DNA from: Daphnia pulex
Lineage: Eukaryota > Arthropoda > Branchiopoda > Diplostraca > Daphniidae
Reading direction: 5' to 3'
Assembly: GCF_021134715.1 (NCBI RefSeq)
Contig: NC_060028.1
Span: 766,501-830,500 of the forward strand
Length of the DNA: 64,000 nt
Position numbers and translations under genes: made by a program. The notes under the pieces are model-generated. The model searched no databases. It was not told the origin of the DNA and saw only the letters and a list, made by a program, of their open reading frames with translations. Shown one piece after another: positions 23,150 through 35,699 of the stretch (positions within the stretch are counted from its first letter, which is position 1; each line of letters begins with the position of its first letter).

Positions 23150-23570
23150 TATAACAGATCTGAAATGTAAAACAAAAATTGATGAGCCAACACTTAGACT
23201 TGGATAACAGGGTAACCGTTTTTAATGAGCGAAGTGGATCGATAAAGCAATTTTTTTATAAATCAAAAGCATTTGCATAATTTCAATGAAAAACTAAAGG
23301 GCTAAACTTAACTTTAATTTCACTATCGGTACTACAAAACCATAAGAAAATTACTGCGAATGTTAAAACATGCGCGGTCATTGGCGAGAGACTCTCATAC
23401 GAGGCCGACAAGATGAGCCCGGAGACCCGCCATGTTTTCATGGAAACCTCGCTTGACGCTTCAGCCACTTATTCTAAAAATTCGAATGGCCATGCCACTT
23501 ACAATAAAACATCATAACACAGTTAATGATTTCTTCAGATGGGAGAGAGGAAACAAAATAAATGTTTTCC

Positions 23571-24035
23571 TGTAACTAAAAATGCACGAAACAGATTTTG
23601 TAGAGTTTCACATGAGCACAATGAATGTTTGGCTCAGTAGTTCAAGTAAGGGTAAAGAGTTAATGACGTTGAATGCCCAAATCCAATTCAATAGGTACCA
23701 CGTAACAAATGAAACACTGGATTCCTGTAACTAAAAATGCACGAAACAGATTTTGTAGAGTTTCACATGAGCACAATGAATGTTTGGCTCAGTAGTTCAA
23801 GTAAGGGTAAAGAGTTAATGACGTTAAATGCCCAAATCCAATTCAATAAGTAACACATAACAAATGAAACACTGGATTCCTGTAACTAAAAATGCACGAA
23901 ACAGATTTTGTAGAGTTTCACATGAGCACAATGAATGTTTGGCTCAGTAGTTCAAGTAAGGGTAAAGAATTAATGACGTTGAATGCCCAAATCCAATTCA
24001 ATAGGTAACACGTAACAAATGAAACACTGGCTGGA
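23571..24035. repeat. Three tandem copies of a 155-base unit
   Basis: Units start at 23571, 23726 and 23881, each beginning TGTAACTAAAAATGCACGAA, and are almost identical. The third runs directly into repeat copy 2. Each unit carries the first about 110 bases of the 650-base repeat plus a short unique lead. Confidence 0.88.
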
Positions 24036-24580
24036 CAAAAGATGAACAGAGACAACTTTTTTCCCTTGAGATACCTCATTATGCATAGAAGACCAAAAAT
24101 CCAGTTCCACTTGTTAAGAGTTCCACTTCTTTGTTTCAACCACGTGTCAGAGGGCGGGATACTCTAATGATTGAGCAGTCAATGAACAAAAGAAACCTGT
24201 ACTTGAACGTACTATTACGTCAATTGATTAATCAAAATTTCACTTAGTCAAATGTGTTTGTGGACACTATGCTGAATGCTGGACTGAAGCTGGGCTAATT
24301 ATTAACGCAAAGCTCCGACAGTCAAATTGTGAGCTGCTGTGAGACTGAGACTGGCGTAAATAGCAAATGCAGACGAATTTCGTGAGAACCGGAAGGCAGT
24401 GATGCCAATTTACGGAGTTACGAAGCCGCCTAATAAAATTTTGATTTTGTTTCAAATATGAAACTGTTAATTGCATTCTCTCCTGTTATCTAATACTGTT
24501 CTAAAATTATAAAGAATACAAAATCTGTTTCAATAAACTGCACTTCCATGGCTTATTCGAAGATATGTACATTCTATAAA
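23930..24580. repeat. Direct repeat of about 650 bases, copy 2
   Basis: This is the partner of 18342-19010 in the same orientation, on the 5' side of the UBF gene. It contains a short variable tract of GAGACTGAGA-like repeats whose length differs from copy 1. Confidence 0.8.
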
Positions 24581-25834
24581 AATCAAATGCGGACTCAGAT
24601 TCTGGGAAAAACGTAAAATTCCCTTCCCTTAATTATTTGGTCTGATCCTTTGACGCGCGTGCACATCAAAATTGGTTGGTGCGTAGACATTTCTGAAATT
24701 CCCGGTTTTCACGTGGCGGCAAATGTCCTCGTGATAACAGCAAAGAATTCGCATTGAAGACTTTCAGTCTTTCCTATATGGTAATAAAATGAAGTGTCGT
24801 ACAAGGTCTGAGAAGAAAGCGTCTAGGTTTTTCCAGTCAAAACCTGTAAGATAATTAATGCATAAAGTCTGGAATCCGGAGCCCATCGATCCGTGACTGA
24901 GCTGCGCTATGGCATTCTGCGTCGGTCAAACAAAGTAAATTTAGACATGGCGAAAGATGTCAAACCCAAAATTGTCTTCGTAGAGAGTTGATCAAAGACG
25001 ATCCAAAAAAGAAAAGAAAAAACGATCTGGGACAACCGTAGAAGGCGTTTCGATCGAACTCGTCGCATCATAATCTTGATTATTTGACGCTTTCACGACC
25101 GGCCGTAATCAATTTGGTATAAACAATTCAACGATGCCCCACTGACCAGCCCCAATACCGTCTATGGTGCGTGCATTACAAACTCCAACACAAAAACAGG
25201 AAATTTCGATTTCTCAAAATACGAGTCGAAACATTTCGCTTCCTGAAATGATTTAAAAATTTGTACACCAATCAAATTATAATTACAATTATAAATATCA
25301 GTGATTTCTTATTCTTTAAGCAATGCTATGCAGAAGTCGTGTTGCGTTGTTCCAAAATTCTTGAACTAGGCGAATTCCGCTTGTCATTTCGATACGATGT
25401 TTTGAATTAACGCATATTCGAAATGTTTTGCAAATGACAATTTAATCGACGGTTTCAGATTGGCGATGTTGGCTGCTTGAACCTCTTCGCTTTGAGGACG
25501 ATTACAGGGGACTTCCCAGCAGTAGGCGAATCAAAGAATAGATGGATGGAAACCTGTTGGAAATTTTTGGAAAAATTTTCGACCGCGTTGTTCAATTAAC
25601 GTGCCCAAGTACTCAAGCTAAAACCAGTTAAGAATAGAAACGTTACAGACGAAAGATCGACACACTAAAAACCTATAGTCTCGTAGGAACGCATCTAAAA
25701 AGGGAAAAGGAATATTTTAATTTCCCGTTAACTTTGACCGATTTTTTCAAACAAAACTCTTAATTTGAACAAAAATAAAAACAGGAAGATGAGAGGTCAT
25801 TTTCTCTGGTTGCAAATGAAACCCCCTGAGGTAC
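24581..25834. other. Intergenic region upstream of D1
   Basis: No gene seen. The last about 650 bases match other upstream regions of the secreted-protein family: AATACGAGTCGAAACATTT at about 25220 and 35540, GATGTTGGCTGCTTGAACCT at about 25465 and 35620, and AAAAAGGGAAAAGGAA at about 25697. Confidence 0.6.
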
Positions 25835-25867
25835 ATAAAGAAGATGAAAGCTAGAAAAAAATTCAGT
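25835..25867 (+). promoter_or_regulatory. Core promoter of secreted-protein gene D1
   Basis: ATAAAGAAGATGA at 25835 lies about 28 bases before TCAGT at 25863-25867. The same arrangement occurs upstream of D2 to D5. Confidence 0.6.
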
Positions 25868-26009
25868 TTTCTCCTTAACCTCATCGCTGACACTCCTAGT
25901 TTTCACTTCGAACTTACCGTACAATCGCAAAGTGTCCCAATACAATATCACGGCGTATACAATAAAGCCGCCATCGACATACGTAAGCTTGTGTGTACGG
26001 TACATCAGG

Positions 26010-27533
26010 ATGGCTGGTGTATTTTCAAGATTCTTGGTCACTTTGCTGTTGTCAGTTGAATTTAGTGCCCAGCAGCAGAGTTTCTTACCAGGAAATAGTA
26101 CAGCAGAATTGACCCAACTGTCGACCAAGCAAATGATTAGCAAGACCTCATTGTCTCCTGAATTGTTTCAACATCAAATAAAGGACAGGAAGTCTTACAA
26201 AAGTAATCAAAAGGAACCGAACAAATTTTCTGAACTCACCAAGAAAATGAAGAAATGGTTGAAAACAAAAGACGAAAAAGTTAATGTGGAACATTTGGTA
26301 GTGGTACATGGTATCCCTACACCTGTCGTCGATCGGACGTTTCCAATAAACGGAACGATTCCGGAAGATGGCTGCAGCTCCACTTCCGTGCGTTTCGATG
26401 ACGGAAACTGCTATCCACTGATGGGAAGGAAACCTTGCGGCGACCCTACAAGGTATCTCATTGTTGATCCTCACACATTCAAGGTATGCAAATCAAATGT
26501 TATCCGACAAACAGCTGCGGAGATTAAGCAAGAAAATGTTATCAGGGACGGTGCGTTTCGCGCCCTTGCGGAAGAGACAGGGTCTTGGTCAAACGTACGG
26601 GACTTTGTCACGACATCAACGACAGATCCGAATGCGAAGGAGGCCGACGACTTTTCTATTCGCCTTACGGAGAACCCGTATGCGATTGCCCAGTCGGAGA
26701 GTATCCATTCCCGAACCCTCGGAGTGATTGTGTTGGGCTTTTTACACAAGGTAAGCAAATTGTTCGGCATTTTTACCATGTCTCACATTATCGTTAATTC
26801 CTGATAGGACCCTGTCCCTATGGGCAAGTCGTTGCCATTTCTCCTGACGGTTCTTTGAAATGCATGACATCCAAATGCCCCTCAATCTATGATGGCGATG
26901 AATATTTTTGGAAGCAGAAGCCATTGGTGCCGACCAACGACGGGAAATGTTATGAACTCGGCTCAACTGGCCGATGTTCAAAGTATGACGACATCGCACC
27001 TCTGCTGTTGGGTCTCGACATTTTGAAGAACGAATTGACGTGTGTCGACATTAACGATCCTTCGTCACCCTATTTCTTTTCCCAAGAAGAAAACGATCTA
27101 CTCGACAGCCTTTACGAAACCTTCTATCAGGATTACAACTTTTTCCAAATCTATCTGGTCCACCAGATTCTTGAGCATGAAAACGAATTGAAATACGGTA
27201 AGAAGAAGAAAAAGGCTCCTAAAGGAACGTACGAAAGCAGACTATCGGGGCCGAAATGGAACTCATCAGCTGGTAAAGGATCTCCCGTCATATCTTGTGG
27301 GACTGGTAGTGGTCAAGGAAAATGCAACCATTTCCAAACGTACGAAAAATTTCACATTTTAAAATTATCTTAATTATAATAACCACTTGTGAATGTGATT
27401 ACGCAGATGGGAATCGCGGAATTTTAACCCAAAACAACCAATCAAATTCAAAGAGGAAAATAACAATGGATGTTTGGGTGGTGGAGTTCCAAACAAGCAG
27501 AACGGAAGTTGTCAAGCAAAGTTCCGAGAATAA
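26010..27533 (+). CDS. Secreted Cys-rich protein, DUF4789-like (D1)
   Basis: Exons 26010-26483, 26546-26750, 26808-27339 and 27407-27533; 445 aa in frame. The start follows the family pattern of a hydrophobic leader then SAQQQSF. After the signal peptide comes a variable, Lys-rich segment (KKMKKWLKTK), then the conserved Cys core: EDGCSSTSVRFDDGNCYPL, GRKPCGDP, GLCHDIND, YGEPVCDCPVGEYPFP, GPCPYGQVV, DGKCYELGSTGRC and EENDLLDSLY. A Lys run (GKKKKKAPK) and a Gly/Cys tail (NNNGCLGGGV, NGSCQA) encoded by exon 4 close it. CYELG...C, CPxGQ and Cys spacing match DUF4789 proteins of arthropods, whose function is unknown. It is extracellular by inference. A polyadenylation signal lies at 27638-27643. 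It converges on receptor M1, about 410 bases between stops. Confidence 0.8.
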
Positions 27534-27945
27534 TTTGGACTATAAGACAATAAATTGGACGCCACAGAAAATGCAGTTGCCCAGAAATGTTTTTGTCGAT
27601 TTGTTTTTCTTTATTCTGTTAACTCTGCTAATAACTTAATAAAAATACTAAATATATGTCTATTATTCTATTAAGGAAAAGAATATTTATTGGACAGATT
27701 TAAAATATTCCGACTTGAAGTATATTTCTATTCGGAATTTTCATTGCAACGCGCAAGTCTTTTACGAAATACTCTAAATGTTTACGACTGAATGTTTTGC
27801 AGCGGTTAGATTTTTTTTACCTACAGCCTACACCAATAGACAAAATCCTCCAAACGAAACAGGACACGCGTTAACAAGATGACAACAAACTGACAACTGG
27901 CTCGTTTAACAAGACATTTTACGAAGTGTCACTTTCAATTATTAC

Positions 27946-30900
27946 TTATAAATAGCTATACTCGTCAAATTGGAAACTATCAAGGCTGGAAATGGTCTCT
28001 GAACAAGTGGCGGGCGATGATTGTGTCATTACGTTGGACGTGGAAAGGTCATTATTGCCAGGGTGTGTTTGCTGAATAACATTTCCGTCGGCAAGCGTTA
28101 TTAGGGGTTCTCGTTGGAAAATGATTTTGATGTGGGACCACAAGAATTTTCGAACGTCTCGATTCAAAAGAATAAAATTCACGAAAATAAAAACCCCGCG
28201 CGATAAGTTAAGCTGCTGGCAACACTCTAAGAAATAATACACACCTACGTGCGATCCGTCCAATCGAAAAGTCAGATACGAGATGAATTCAAATATCCAC
28301 GGAATTCCGGTGATGAAAAATAGTTTAACCGCCATTTTCAAACTGAATTAAAATGAATTTTCTAATAAATGTCACAGATGAATTCCTTAATGATGCACTT
28401 ACTCTTCCTGCTCTTTGGAGGCTGTAGAAATCTTTCGATTAGAACGGATAGCCACGTCTTGTTGTCTTTTCCAGCAATACATCAGGTTGGAATTGAACAT
28501 CAAACTCAGGAAAAAATAAATGTCAAGTAATAGCAGAATGCCGATAGGAACGTGATAGAAAATCATTTGCGATATCGAATTTCCTACAAATGTTCCCAAA
28601 GAAGTTTCAATAATAAAATATCTATAGAACCGTTAAGAAATGAAAACTAACCATCAGGAAACCAACAGCGGTCGTAGCCAAAGTTAGGATTGACAGTATC
28701 GGAGACACCCAATGACGTAGACCGAAATTGTGCGATGATTGTAGTGATCGTTGCCAAGATTGGAACACCCCAACCGAACGCTGAATAAGGAGTGAATAAC
28801 CTATCGTTGGTGACCTTAAAGGATCCGCTGGAAAACGCTTTAAAAATAATTTTTGACTTATTGACCTCATTAATTAATTAAATAGATATTTACCTAAAGA
28901 TGTGGTAGTAGTCAAAACAGTACACCGTTAGCCACGAAAACGAGGCTATCAACGACGAGTAGGCAATGTAGCCTGTTAGGCAAATAAAAATCAAATTTGA
29001 CCAAATATTATCAGAAATCGGAATAATAATTTTACCAATGGCGATACATGAGCTTCTATTTGATTCGACAAGCTTTAGTTGAATTAGAGCTAAGCAAGTA
29101 AACGCCTAAAATGAAAAAAAAAATTAATAATAGTAATAATAATAATAATTACACTGTAATCTAGTCAAATGCCTATTTAATAATACTAAGGCTAATGATA
29201 TGACGTGACAAAGTAAAATACGGCCGGTTAACATCATGGCCATGGTAGTAGTTCTACTTGTTCTTCTATTTGTCTTTCCTCCAAAAGCAGTTATAACTAA
29301 CTTTGCAGACCCTGCGAAATGGAACAAGTTTCAAGTTTTAGCGATAAATTGGCTGAATAAAAGAAAGCGGATGGATTTACCTGAGGCTGGAACGAAAAAA
29401 TAAATAATAAATGTCGCCAATAAACCCGCAGTAGAAATCAACAGAATTACCGGACGATAAATTTCAAAAGGTTCAACGGTAATGCAATGGAACACTTGCG
29501 CGTTATAAACAACGGCCTGCTCATATCTTGTAAGTCCACACAAAAAGGGTGAATTTTAGATTTGAGGTCCCAGTAATTTTCAACGAACGTGTGGAGCAGA
29601 AATGAAAGTTCATTTTTTGAATCATTTCGGAATATCGGAGTGTCTTTAGAATTATTGGCAAATAATAGGGGAATCGCTTGTTGAAGTTGATCAGATCTGC
29701 AGGAACCATTGAACGTTGTGTTGGGGTTGAAGATGACACTCCAAATTTTGAAATAATTCTTGAAATCTTTGTTAATGGAATCCAATATAATCTTGGCTGG
29801 TTCAGTGGGTTCGTCCTCATATTCCTGGCTGGGCCACCACCATAGAGGTTGACAGATATATTCCTCATCCATTACGTGCCCATATGGACAACATTTGGGG
29901 ATTTTTAATACAGTAGGATTACCATGTTGACTGTCGTTATTCGGGTAATTAAACACGGGTGCACTAATTGTGGTATCAGTAAATGTTGGTTCAGTGAATG
30001 TTGGTTCATTGAATGTTTGTTCAGTAAATGGCGATTCAGTCAATTCAGATCTATCAATGAGCTCTGATTCCATAAAACTTGGCTCTTCACCGGAGCAGTG
30101 CATGGCGTAGGTTGATGTAGAAGGTAAACTGGTGTAGTAATCAAACTCTACCATGTCGTCCAAACAGTAATCTTCTATAGAGACTAGTAGATTGCTTGAG
30201 TTGCCTTTCCTGCCGCTCATCTTGATTTCCAAACTACCGTTGGAGTGCAATTGGAATTCCGTGGTAAGAGGTGGGTTGGAGCAATTGACAAGGCCAAAAC
30301 GGAAGAATAAATCATTGGACTTTTCATTTAACTGGAGATTTTCAAAGAATCGCGTCACGAGGCCTTGATTTTCCCTGCATCTGGGCCTGCCTTCAATTGC
30401 AGAAAGACTGTTTAAGGATTCACTTTGACGGCAGCATTTCCGGATCACTCTTCTTCCATTGAATTTTGATGCAAACAGTTCCGCATCTTCGTCAGATTGT
30501 AAAAAATCTAAACGCAATTTTCCCGAGTTGTCAATAGCAATTGTGGGGAATCGGATTGGCATAGAACATACGACAGCAATTCTTTGTACCTATAATTTAA
30601 TAGCATATATTTAAAATTCAAATTCAAGGAAAATAAATTTCGTTATACCTTCGTGAAATTCCGTTTTTCCGTATAGTCATCGATGCAATATTTGTCGTAC
30701 TCTATGATGAGAAACTTATGCGGAACTAACAGCTGTCCAGAAGAAAGGGCGTAGAAGACATCTCCCATTCTTAGCCAAGGTTCCAAGTAGTCCAAAATAA
30801 GTCCGCCACTATCCGGCGTGCAATTACGTGGAAATCCTACATCGACTTTGACATCTTCAATGCTGTATTGGGATGGATAATTTTGTTTAGATCCCAAGAA

Positions 30901-31286
30901 AATTCCACGTGATTTGTTAAGGGCTGGAGATAGAGGATGGCTGCTGCTGACCGAATACTTGACGCACCGATCAGCATCAGGAATTTTTTCCCCCGCATTA
31001 TAATTGTATAATCGTCCCGGGCCACAACATTTTCGTATCACGAACTTATTTTTCGATCTTTTCTCATGCAATGGAATTGTAAAAAATGGAGTCAGCGCAA
31101 TTGTACAACAACTCAAGAAAGCTTCAAATACCCATTGACTGAAGGGGCCGGAATTGGCCATGGCAGGGTTATAAGTGACGAGTTTGGCGAAGTAGATTGT
31201 AATTGAATTGTTGCTGCGATAACAAACTCTTGCAGCACCAGGATAAGTGAAATGAGGCTGAAAAAAATCATTTGACTCAAACCCAT
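27946..31286 (-). CDS. Methuselah-like receptor M1, frameshifted before the first membrane helix
   Basis: Exons begin 31286-31132 (signal peptide MGLSQMIFFSLISLILVLQ), 31057-30649 and 30589-29381, then small exons carrying membrane helices, with the last ending at 27946. The ectodomain has three Cys modules: FVIRKCCGPGRLY, RRVIRKCCRQ and IPKCCPYGHVM...CQPLWWWP, the last typical of Methuselah proteins. A Thr/Glu/Pro linker (TEPTFTDTT) lies between the second and third. The seven-helix part shows YSAFGWGVPILAT, NFGYDRCWFPD and GIPWIFEFI...RGVFIFVNFILLNRD. Just after FCVD, at 29521-29540, M1 has 11 bases where M2 and M3 have 18, so the frame is lost before helix 1. Exon 3 is 1209 bases against 1201 and 1210 (both 1 mod 3). 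As it stands it would make a soluble ectodomain, or is a young pseudogene. Confidence 0.78.
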
Positions 31287-32092
31287 TGTTAATTTGTCTT
31301 AATCCACAAATTAAAATGTTACACAATTGTATGATAAACCACAGCACCGTAAGTTCTTGCTGTAAAAACAAAGGGAAAGGAAACAACTATTTAACATGTG
31401 GTTTGCACCAGAAAAGTTGAACTTATCACACCCGCAGTCAGCCCACACCGACTCTCTCATGGAACAGCGTGAAAGAAACTGAGAGTCATGTAGAGTTTGC
31501 TTGAACATTTTAAATAGGGATTCAGTTTGAGCAACCTTTCAGTTTCTATATTTGGGCACTCATTCGTACAAGTGAGCTATGAAGTTATTTAGTTAATGTA
31601 CGTTGAACGATATACATAGTACTTCAATTATCAATTACTGAGTCGGTAGCTTTACACACAAAAAACGAAGGTAATCATCATCTTTCGTCGTTTGATTTTT
31701 CGTTTTCTTCAAATCTTAAAGCAACGTCAAATCTCATTCACATTTTTGTTCACGCATTTGGTTAACGACCAAATTCAGAATAAACCAAACTTGTTCCGTC
31801 TTCGATTTTTCAAGGGCAACTAGCTAAGAAAAAAAGGAAAGCGACTTTGGAAAAAGAATAGCTAGATATTTGTGACAAATTCTCCTTTTTGAAAAAATTT
31901 TAGGGACAGGATATTCCTAACAAGGAAGAACGAAATTGCATCGCCACAAGCGTGCAACAAGCCGTCTAACCTGGTTTTGTAAATGGCTGTGGACATATTA
32001 AAAATCTATGACGGCCAGTGTTCATCGACTGGCCCTACGACTGGCCCTATGACTGGCCCGTAAAATTGGGAATGAACTAATGAGCCGCTTAC

Positions 32093-32290
32093 CTTGAATC
32101 AAAGCGGAATCCGGAAGTCGAATTTCGATGAAGAGTTGACGGACTTGACAGCACGAGGCTTGACTAGATCTAGATGCAAAATAAATTGTAGAAGATGCAA
32201 GTTGTCTGTGGTGTAGATATACACTAAAAAACGGGTTCCCTCCCAGCATATTGACACTTTCTGCATTGAAGGACATTAGTAGTACACTAA
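32093..32290 (-). other. Conserved upstream exon-like segment, copy 1 (receptor side)
   Basis: On the minus strand the segment ends GATTCAAG|GTAAGCGG, with the donor at 32092-32091. The same segment with the same donor occurs at 33927, 42472, 43695 and 53844. It lies 0.8 kb upstream of M1, so it may be a 5' leader exon of the receptor gene. A second conserved donor-like site (AACAG|GTGAAT) lies further upstream near 32521. Confidence 0.45.
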
Positions 32291-33106
32291 CACATTAAAT
32301 AGTAGTATAGTCAGTAACATTGGAGTAAATAAACTTAAGTGAATAAAATACTAAGTCTGCCAACGCCCAATCTTGGGGTCAGGGACCATTCCACGCACCA
32401 GCGGACAGGTGTAAAAGGGAAACCATTTCGAAAAAAATCTGGTTTTAACTAGAAATTATTTCTCCTAAAATTTATATAAGTAAATCATTAGCTTAAATAT
32501 GGATCTTAATTAAATCAATTCACCTGTTTTGGGATTCGCCTCGTCACTAGCCGAAAAATAAGTCCAATTCGAGGAATATACGTCAGTCAGTTACGGAGCA
32601 TACCTTGGTATAAGCCAACAGGAAAGTAAAACCAATTGAGATAAAAATGTTTCGGTAACAAAAGAATAATTGTCTTTATACCGACGTCTGAGGTTTCTAT
32701 TGTCGTTTGGTTGGAGGGAGAAACTGCCAAATGGGAACCGGTTCCGTGGAAACAAAAATTCGAAAAAATTCTATTCCAATTTCTTTAGGCTTGACTGAAA
32801 TCGGTTGAGAAAAGAAACGCGTGCAAGTGAAACAAAAAAATGCCGAAAAATGAGCAACAACAACAACAAAAAATACGAAAACCTCATAAGATGCATACAG
32901 TCCTACAAAACAAAACATTTGATTTGCCCTAGTATTAACTTTCACCCATTCTTTTAAGATCGCCCCAGTTAAACGGGGAATCCCAGGAAGGCTTTCTCCG
33001 ATAGCAAATACACTTTGAGCTGTCGCCACAAGACAGGGGTTTCCAATCCGCTTCAACTCTGGCGATCTGCGCAGCAACACAGTTTGAATCTATACAGGAT
33101 AGGATG

Positions 33107-33500
33107 GATGCGGTTATCGTAAGTCTGGCCGTTTTAATCTTATCAGTGATGACCATTCTACTAGGTTCCAGTGTCCAGCACTAGAGAATTCAACCACCAT
33201 CGCACAGGATTATTCCAGCAATCGTCGATTCAATACATGACCCCCCCCCTCCTAACATACCAAATAAAAGACCGAAATCTTAGAAACGCAAAGGACAAAG
33301 CAGATTGGCGAAATTAACAACAAAATTTGACGAGGCGGTCGAGGAAAAAACAGAAGTAATTAGAACAAGAAATATTTGATTTGGACCACATGGTAAACAT
33401 ATAATAGATAATTCCATCCATTTTCTATCAGACGCTTTTAGCTATAATGGATCGATTCCGGAATACGGATGCAACCCAACCCTTCTTATTAATAACCATA
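33107..33500 (+). pseudogene. Remnant of a secreted-protein (D) gene, exon 1
   Basis: An ATG frame reads MDAVIVSLAVLILSVM and SSVQH, then stops. This matches the D5 leader (MDDVIVLLLSVM, SSAQH). Downstream, NGSIPEYGCN survives near 33450 from the start of the Cys core. A poly-C run and frame losses lie between. No later exons follow. Confidence 0.65.
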
Positions 33501-33926
33501 CGAGTGTAGAACTTTCTGTCATCTTTGAATTGCCATGGCTAGCTCGCTAAGAAAAAAGAAATCGACCTTGGATGAATAGAAAATATTTTTACAACTTCGT
33601 TAACTTACTAGTTTGATTACCAACTTCACAAAATACTGAAGGGGAATCCCAGTGGAAAGAGGAAAGAGTAAGTTTCGATACTGTTTAAAAAAAGTTCACA
33701 ATTTCAATTTCATTTCCAATTACCGAGCGGAAGCGAAAAGATGGGCAAAAAAAGCTACCAATCCTAACTAGATAAATTACAATAATTATGCCTAATAAAA
33801 ACAGAGGATCATTATTCTTCGATTGGTTGGGAAAATAGGAAATATACGAGATATGGCGATTTCTTTAAATCCGTCATTGTTCCAGTTGCATGGGTTAGAT
33901 AAGTGGCGAACTAATAGGTCGCTTAC

Positions 33927-34130
33927 CTTGAATCATAAAGGGCAATCCGGAACTTGATTCTCGTTGAAGCGTTGATAGACTTGACGATAACACGAGCCCA
34001 TCATGGCTATAGTTGGCAATGGAAGATGCAACCGGTCTGCGGTGTAGAAATACGACAAAAATGGATTTTCCTGCCAGCACATCAGCACGTTCTGCATTGA
34101 GGGATATCAATACTACACTAAATATAAGTG
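33927..34130 (-). other. Conserved upstream exon-like segment, copy 2
   Basis: It has the same ATTCAAG|GTAAGC donor (GT at 33926-33925) and matches copy 1 (SLNAE-like and QGKRPISS-like translations recur but are not proof of coding). No receptor gene lies at the expected distance to its left, so it is orphaned. Confidence 0.4.
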
Positions 34131-34626
34131 AACACAGTAACCTTGAAGTAAATACGTTACTTTGCCTATTAAACAAAGTGTGAAACGCCCAGTCTGTCCA
34201 GAAATATAGGAATCGAACCATTCCCCACATCGATGGTCAAATAAAGGAAAGCATTTCGAAAATCTGGTTTAAACCAGATTTTTTTCCCCCAAATATACAA
34301 GTAAATCCTTAATGAATATTATTTAAATGAAACCATTTCACCTGTATTGGAATTCTTTTCATCTTATTTGTCGCCTTGTCGGTAGCTGAGAAATTGTGAA
34401 AAGTTCCAACCTGGAAAGGCTGAAATAAATAAAAAGCAGATTAAGACCAACTTTGCGATGCTATCATGTGCCGATGACAAGAATAATTACCTTTAGGCCA
34501 GACGTCTGAAGCGTCCTCGTCTTGTTGCTTTGAGGGAGGCTTCACTTATCAACAGGAACCGGTTGTCATCATCAACGATGGAAACTACACACAAATTCTC
34601 CACCAATTTTTCTGGTCTTTATTCTC

Positions 34627-34860
34627 AAAGTAAAACAAGTTGAGAAAAGAAACGCGTGCTCGTGAAAGCTGTCGGTTATGAGTGACCCAATAATAACCGA
34701 TACTCATCTGTACACATCTAAAAAGGGGAAAAGGAAAGTTTTAATTTACCGTTAACTTTGGCCGATTTTGTTTACACAGAACGTCTCAATTTGAATTGTT
34801 TTAAACGGAAGATGAGAGTAGTACAGATTTTATCCGTTTGCACTGCACATCAATTGGGTA
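34627..34860 (+). promoter_or_regulatory. Orphan upstream region of a D gene
   Basis: It matches 44450-44660 closely, including AAGTTGAGAAAAGAAACGCG, GTGAAAGCTGTCGGT, TTTTAATTTACCGTTAACTT and GAGAGTAGTACA. At about 34860 the match to D3 stops abruptly and unrelated sequence begins. Confidence 0.6.
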
Positions 34861-35460
34861 ATGATTTTTGTTAATTTTGTTAACCTGTGATTTGCCTTAC
34901 ATAATTAAATGGTGCCTGCTCGGGTGCCTGTTTGTGATGACAGGTCAGTATCAAAACTTGCACATGTTGTGGCTACGATGACTGGCTCAGGCGTAAATCT
35001 GCACAAAGGTAAAGGTTAGATAGAACAAACAAACTCTGCCATGCATCAACAATGGCATGCATGATAAATGCTAGTCTGGCACGTCTATTTCAAGTCTGGC
35101 ATCAACATTTCACAAATTTGGAACAGGTTTATTAACTCTTATTTTGTATAAGCTCTCAAAATCATTCAATTCACATATTTACCTAAGAAACAGCATGATG
35201 ATGCTGGAGACTGGAGTGGAGTGTGTATGGGGAGTTCACGACATAACAGTTCACATGACGACCACATTTTATTTCTTTCTGCTATATATTTCTCTTGCAG
35301 CAATGCAGCCACGTACACGTTACTACCAGATCAGTGATCCGTTCAGTTTTCTATAATAAAAAATATCTGAAACTTCGTCTCTTTAGTCTTTTATGCTTTT
35401 TCGAAACTGTGTAACAAAATGAAAGCAGACGACACAAATATTCAAATTAACCATTAAGAT
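34861..35460. other. Unrelated sequence interrupting a D-gene unit
   Basis: No counterpart of this stretch is visible in the other units. It holds no convincing gene; the frame at 35144-35356 has no recognisable feature. It could be an insertion or the breakpoint of a deletion. Confidence 0.35.
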
Positions 35461-35699
35461 ATCGATATTTAAAAAATCCGGACTTTCCCGCCTTCCCATC
35501 CAAAAACAGAAAACAGTAATTTAGATTTCTCAAAATACGAGTCGAAACATTTTTGTTTTAACGCTTATTCAAACAATTTGGCAAATGACAAATTGACAAC
35601 TTAATCGCCCATTTCAAATTGATGATGTTGGCTGCTTGAACCTCTTCTCTTTGAGGACGAGTGAAGGAGAAAAGGGGACTTCCCGGGTGAATATAAGGA

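Noticed and set aside
18342-24580. The flanking 650-base repeats as LTRs of a retrotransposon
   Set aside because: No TG...CA ends, primer site, gag or pol; the enclosed DNA is a 16-exon host gene.
30643-31386. M1 first exon read as one long frame from 31386
   Set aside because: Comparison with M2 and M3 shows a conserved signal peptide in another frame and an intron before the first CC module; the long frame reads through intron sequence.
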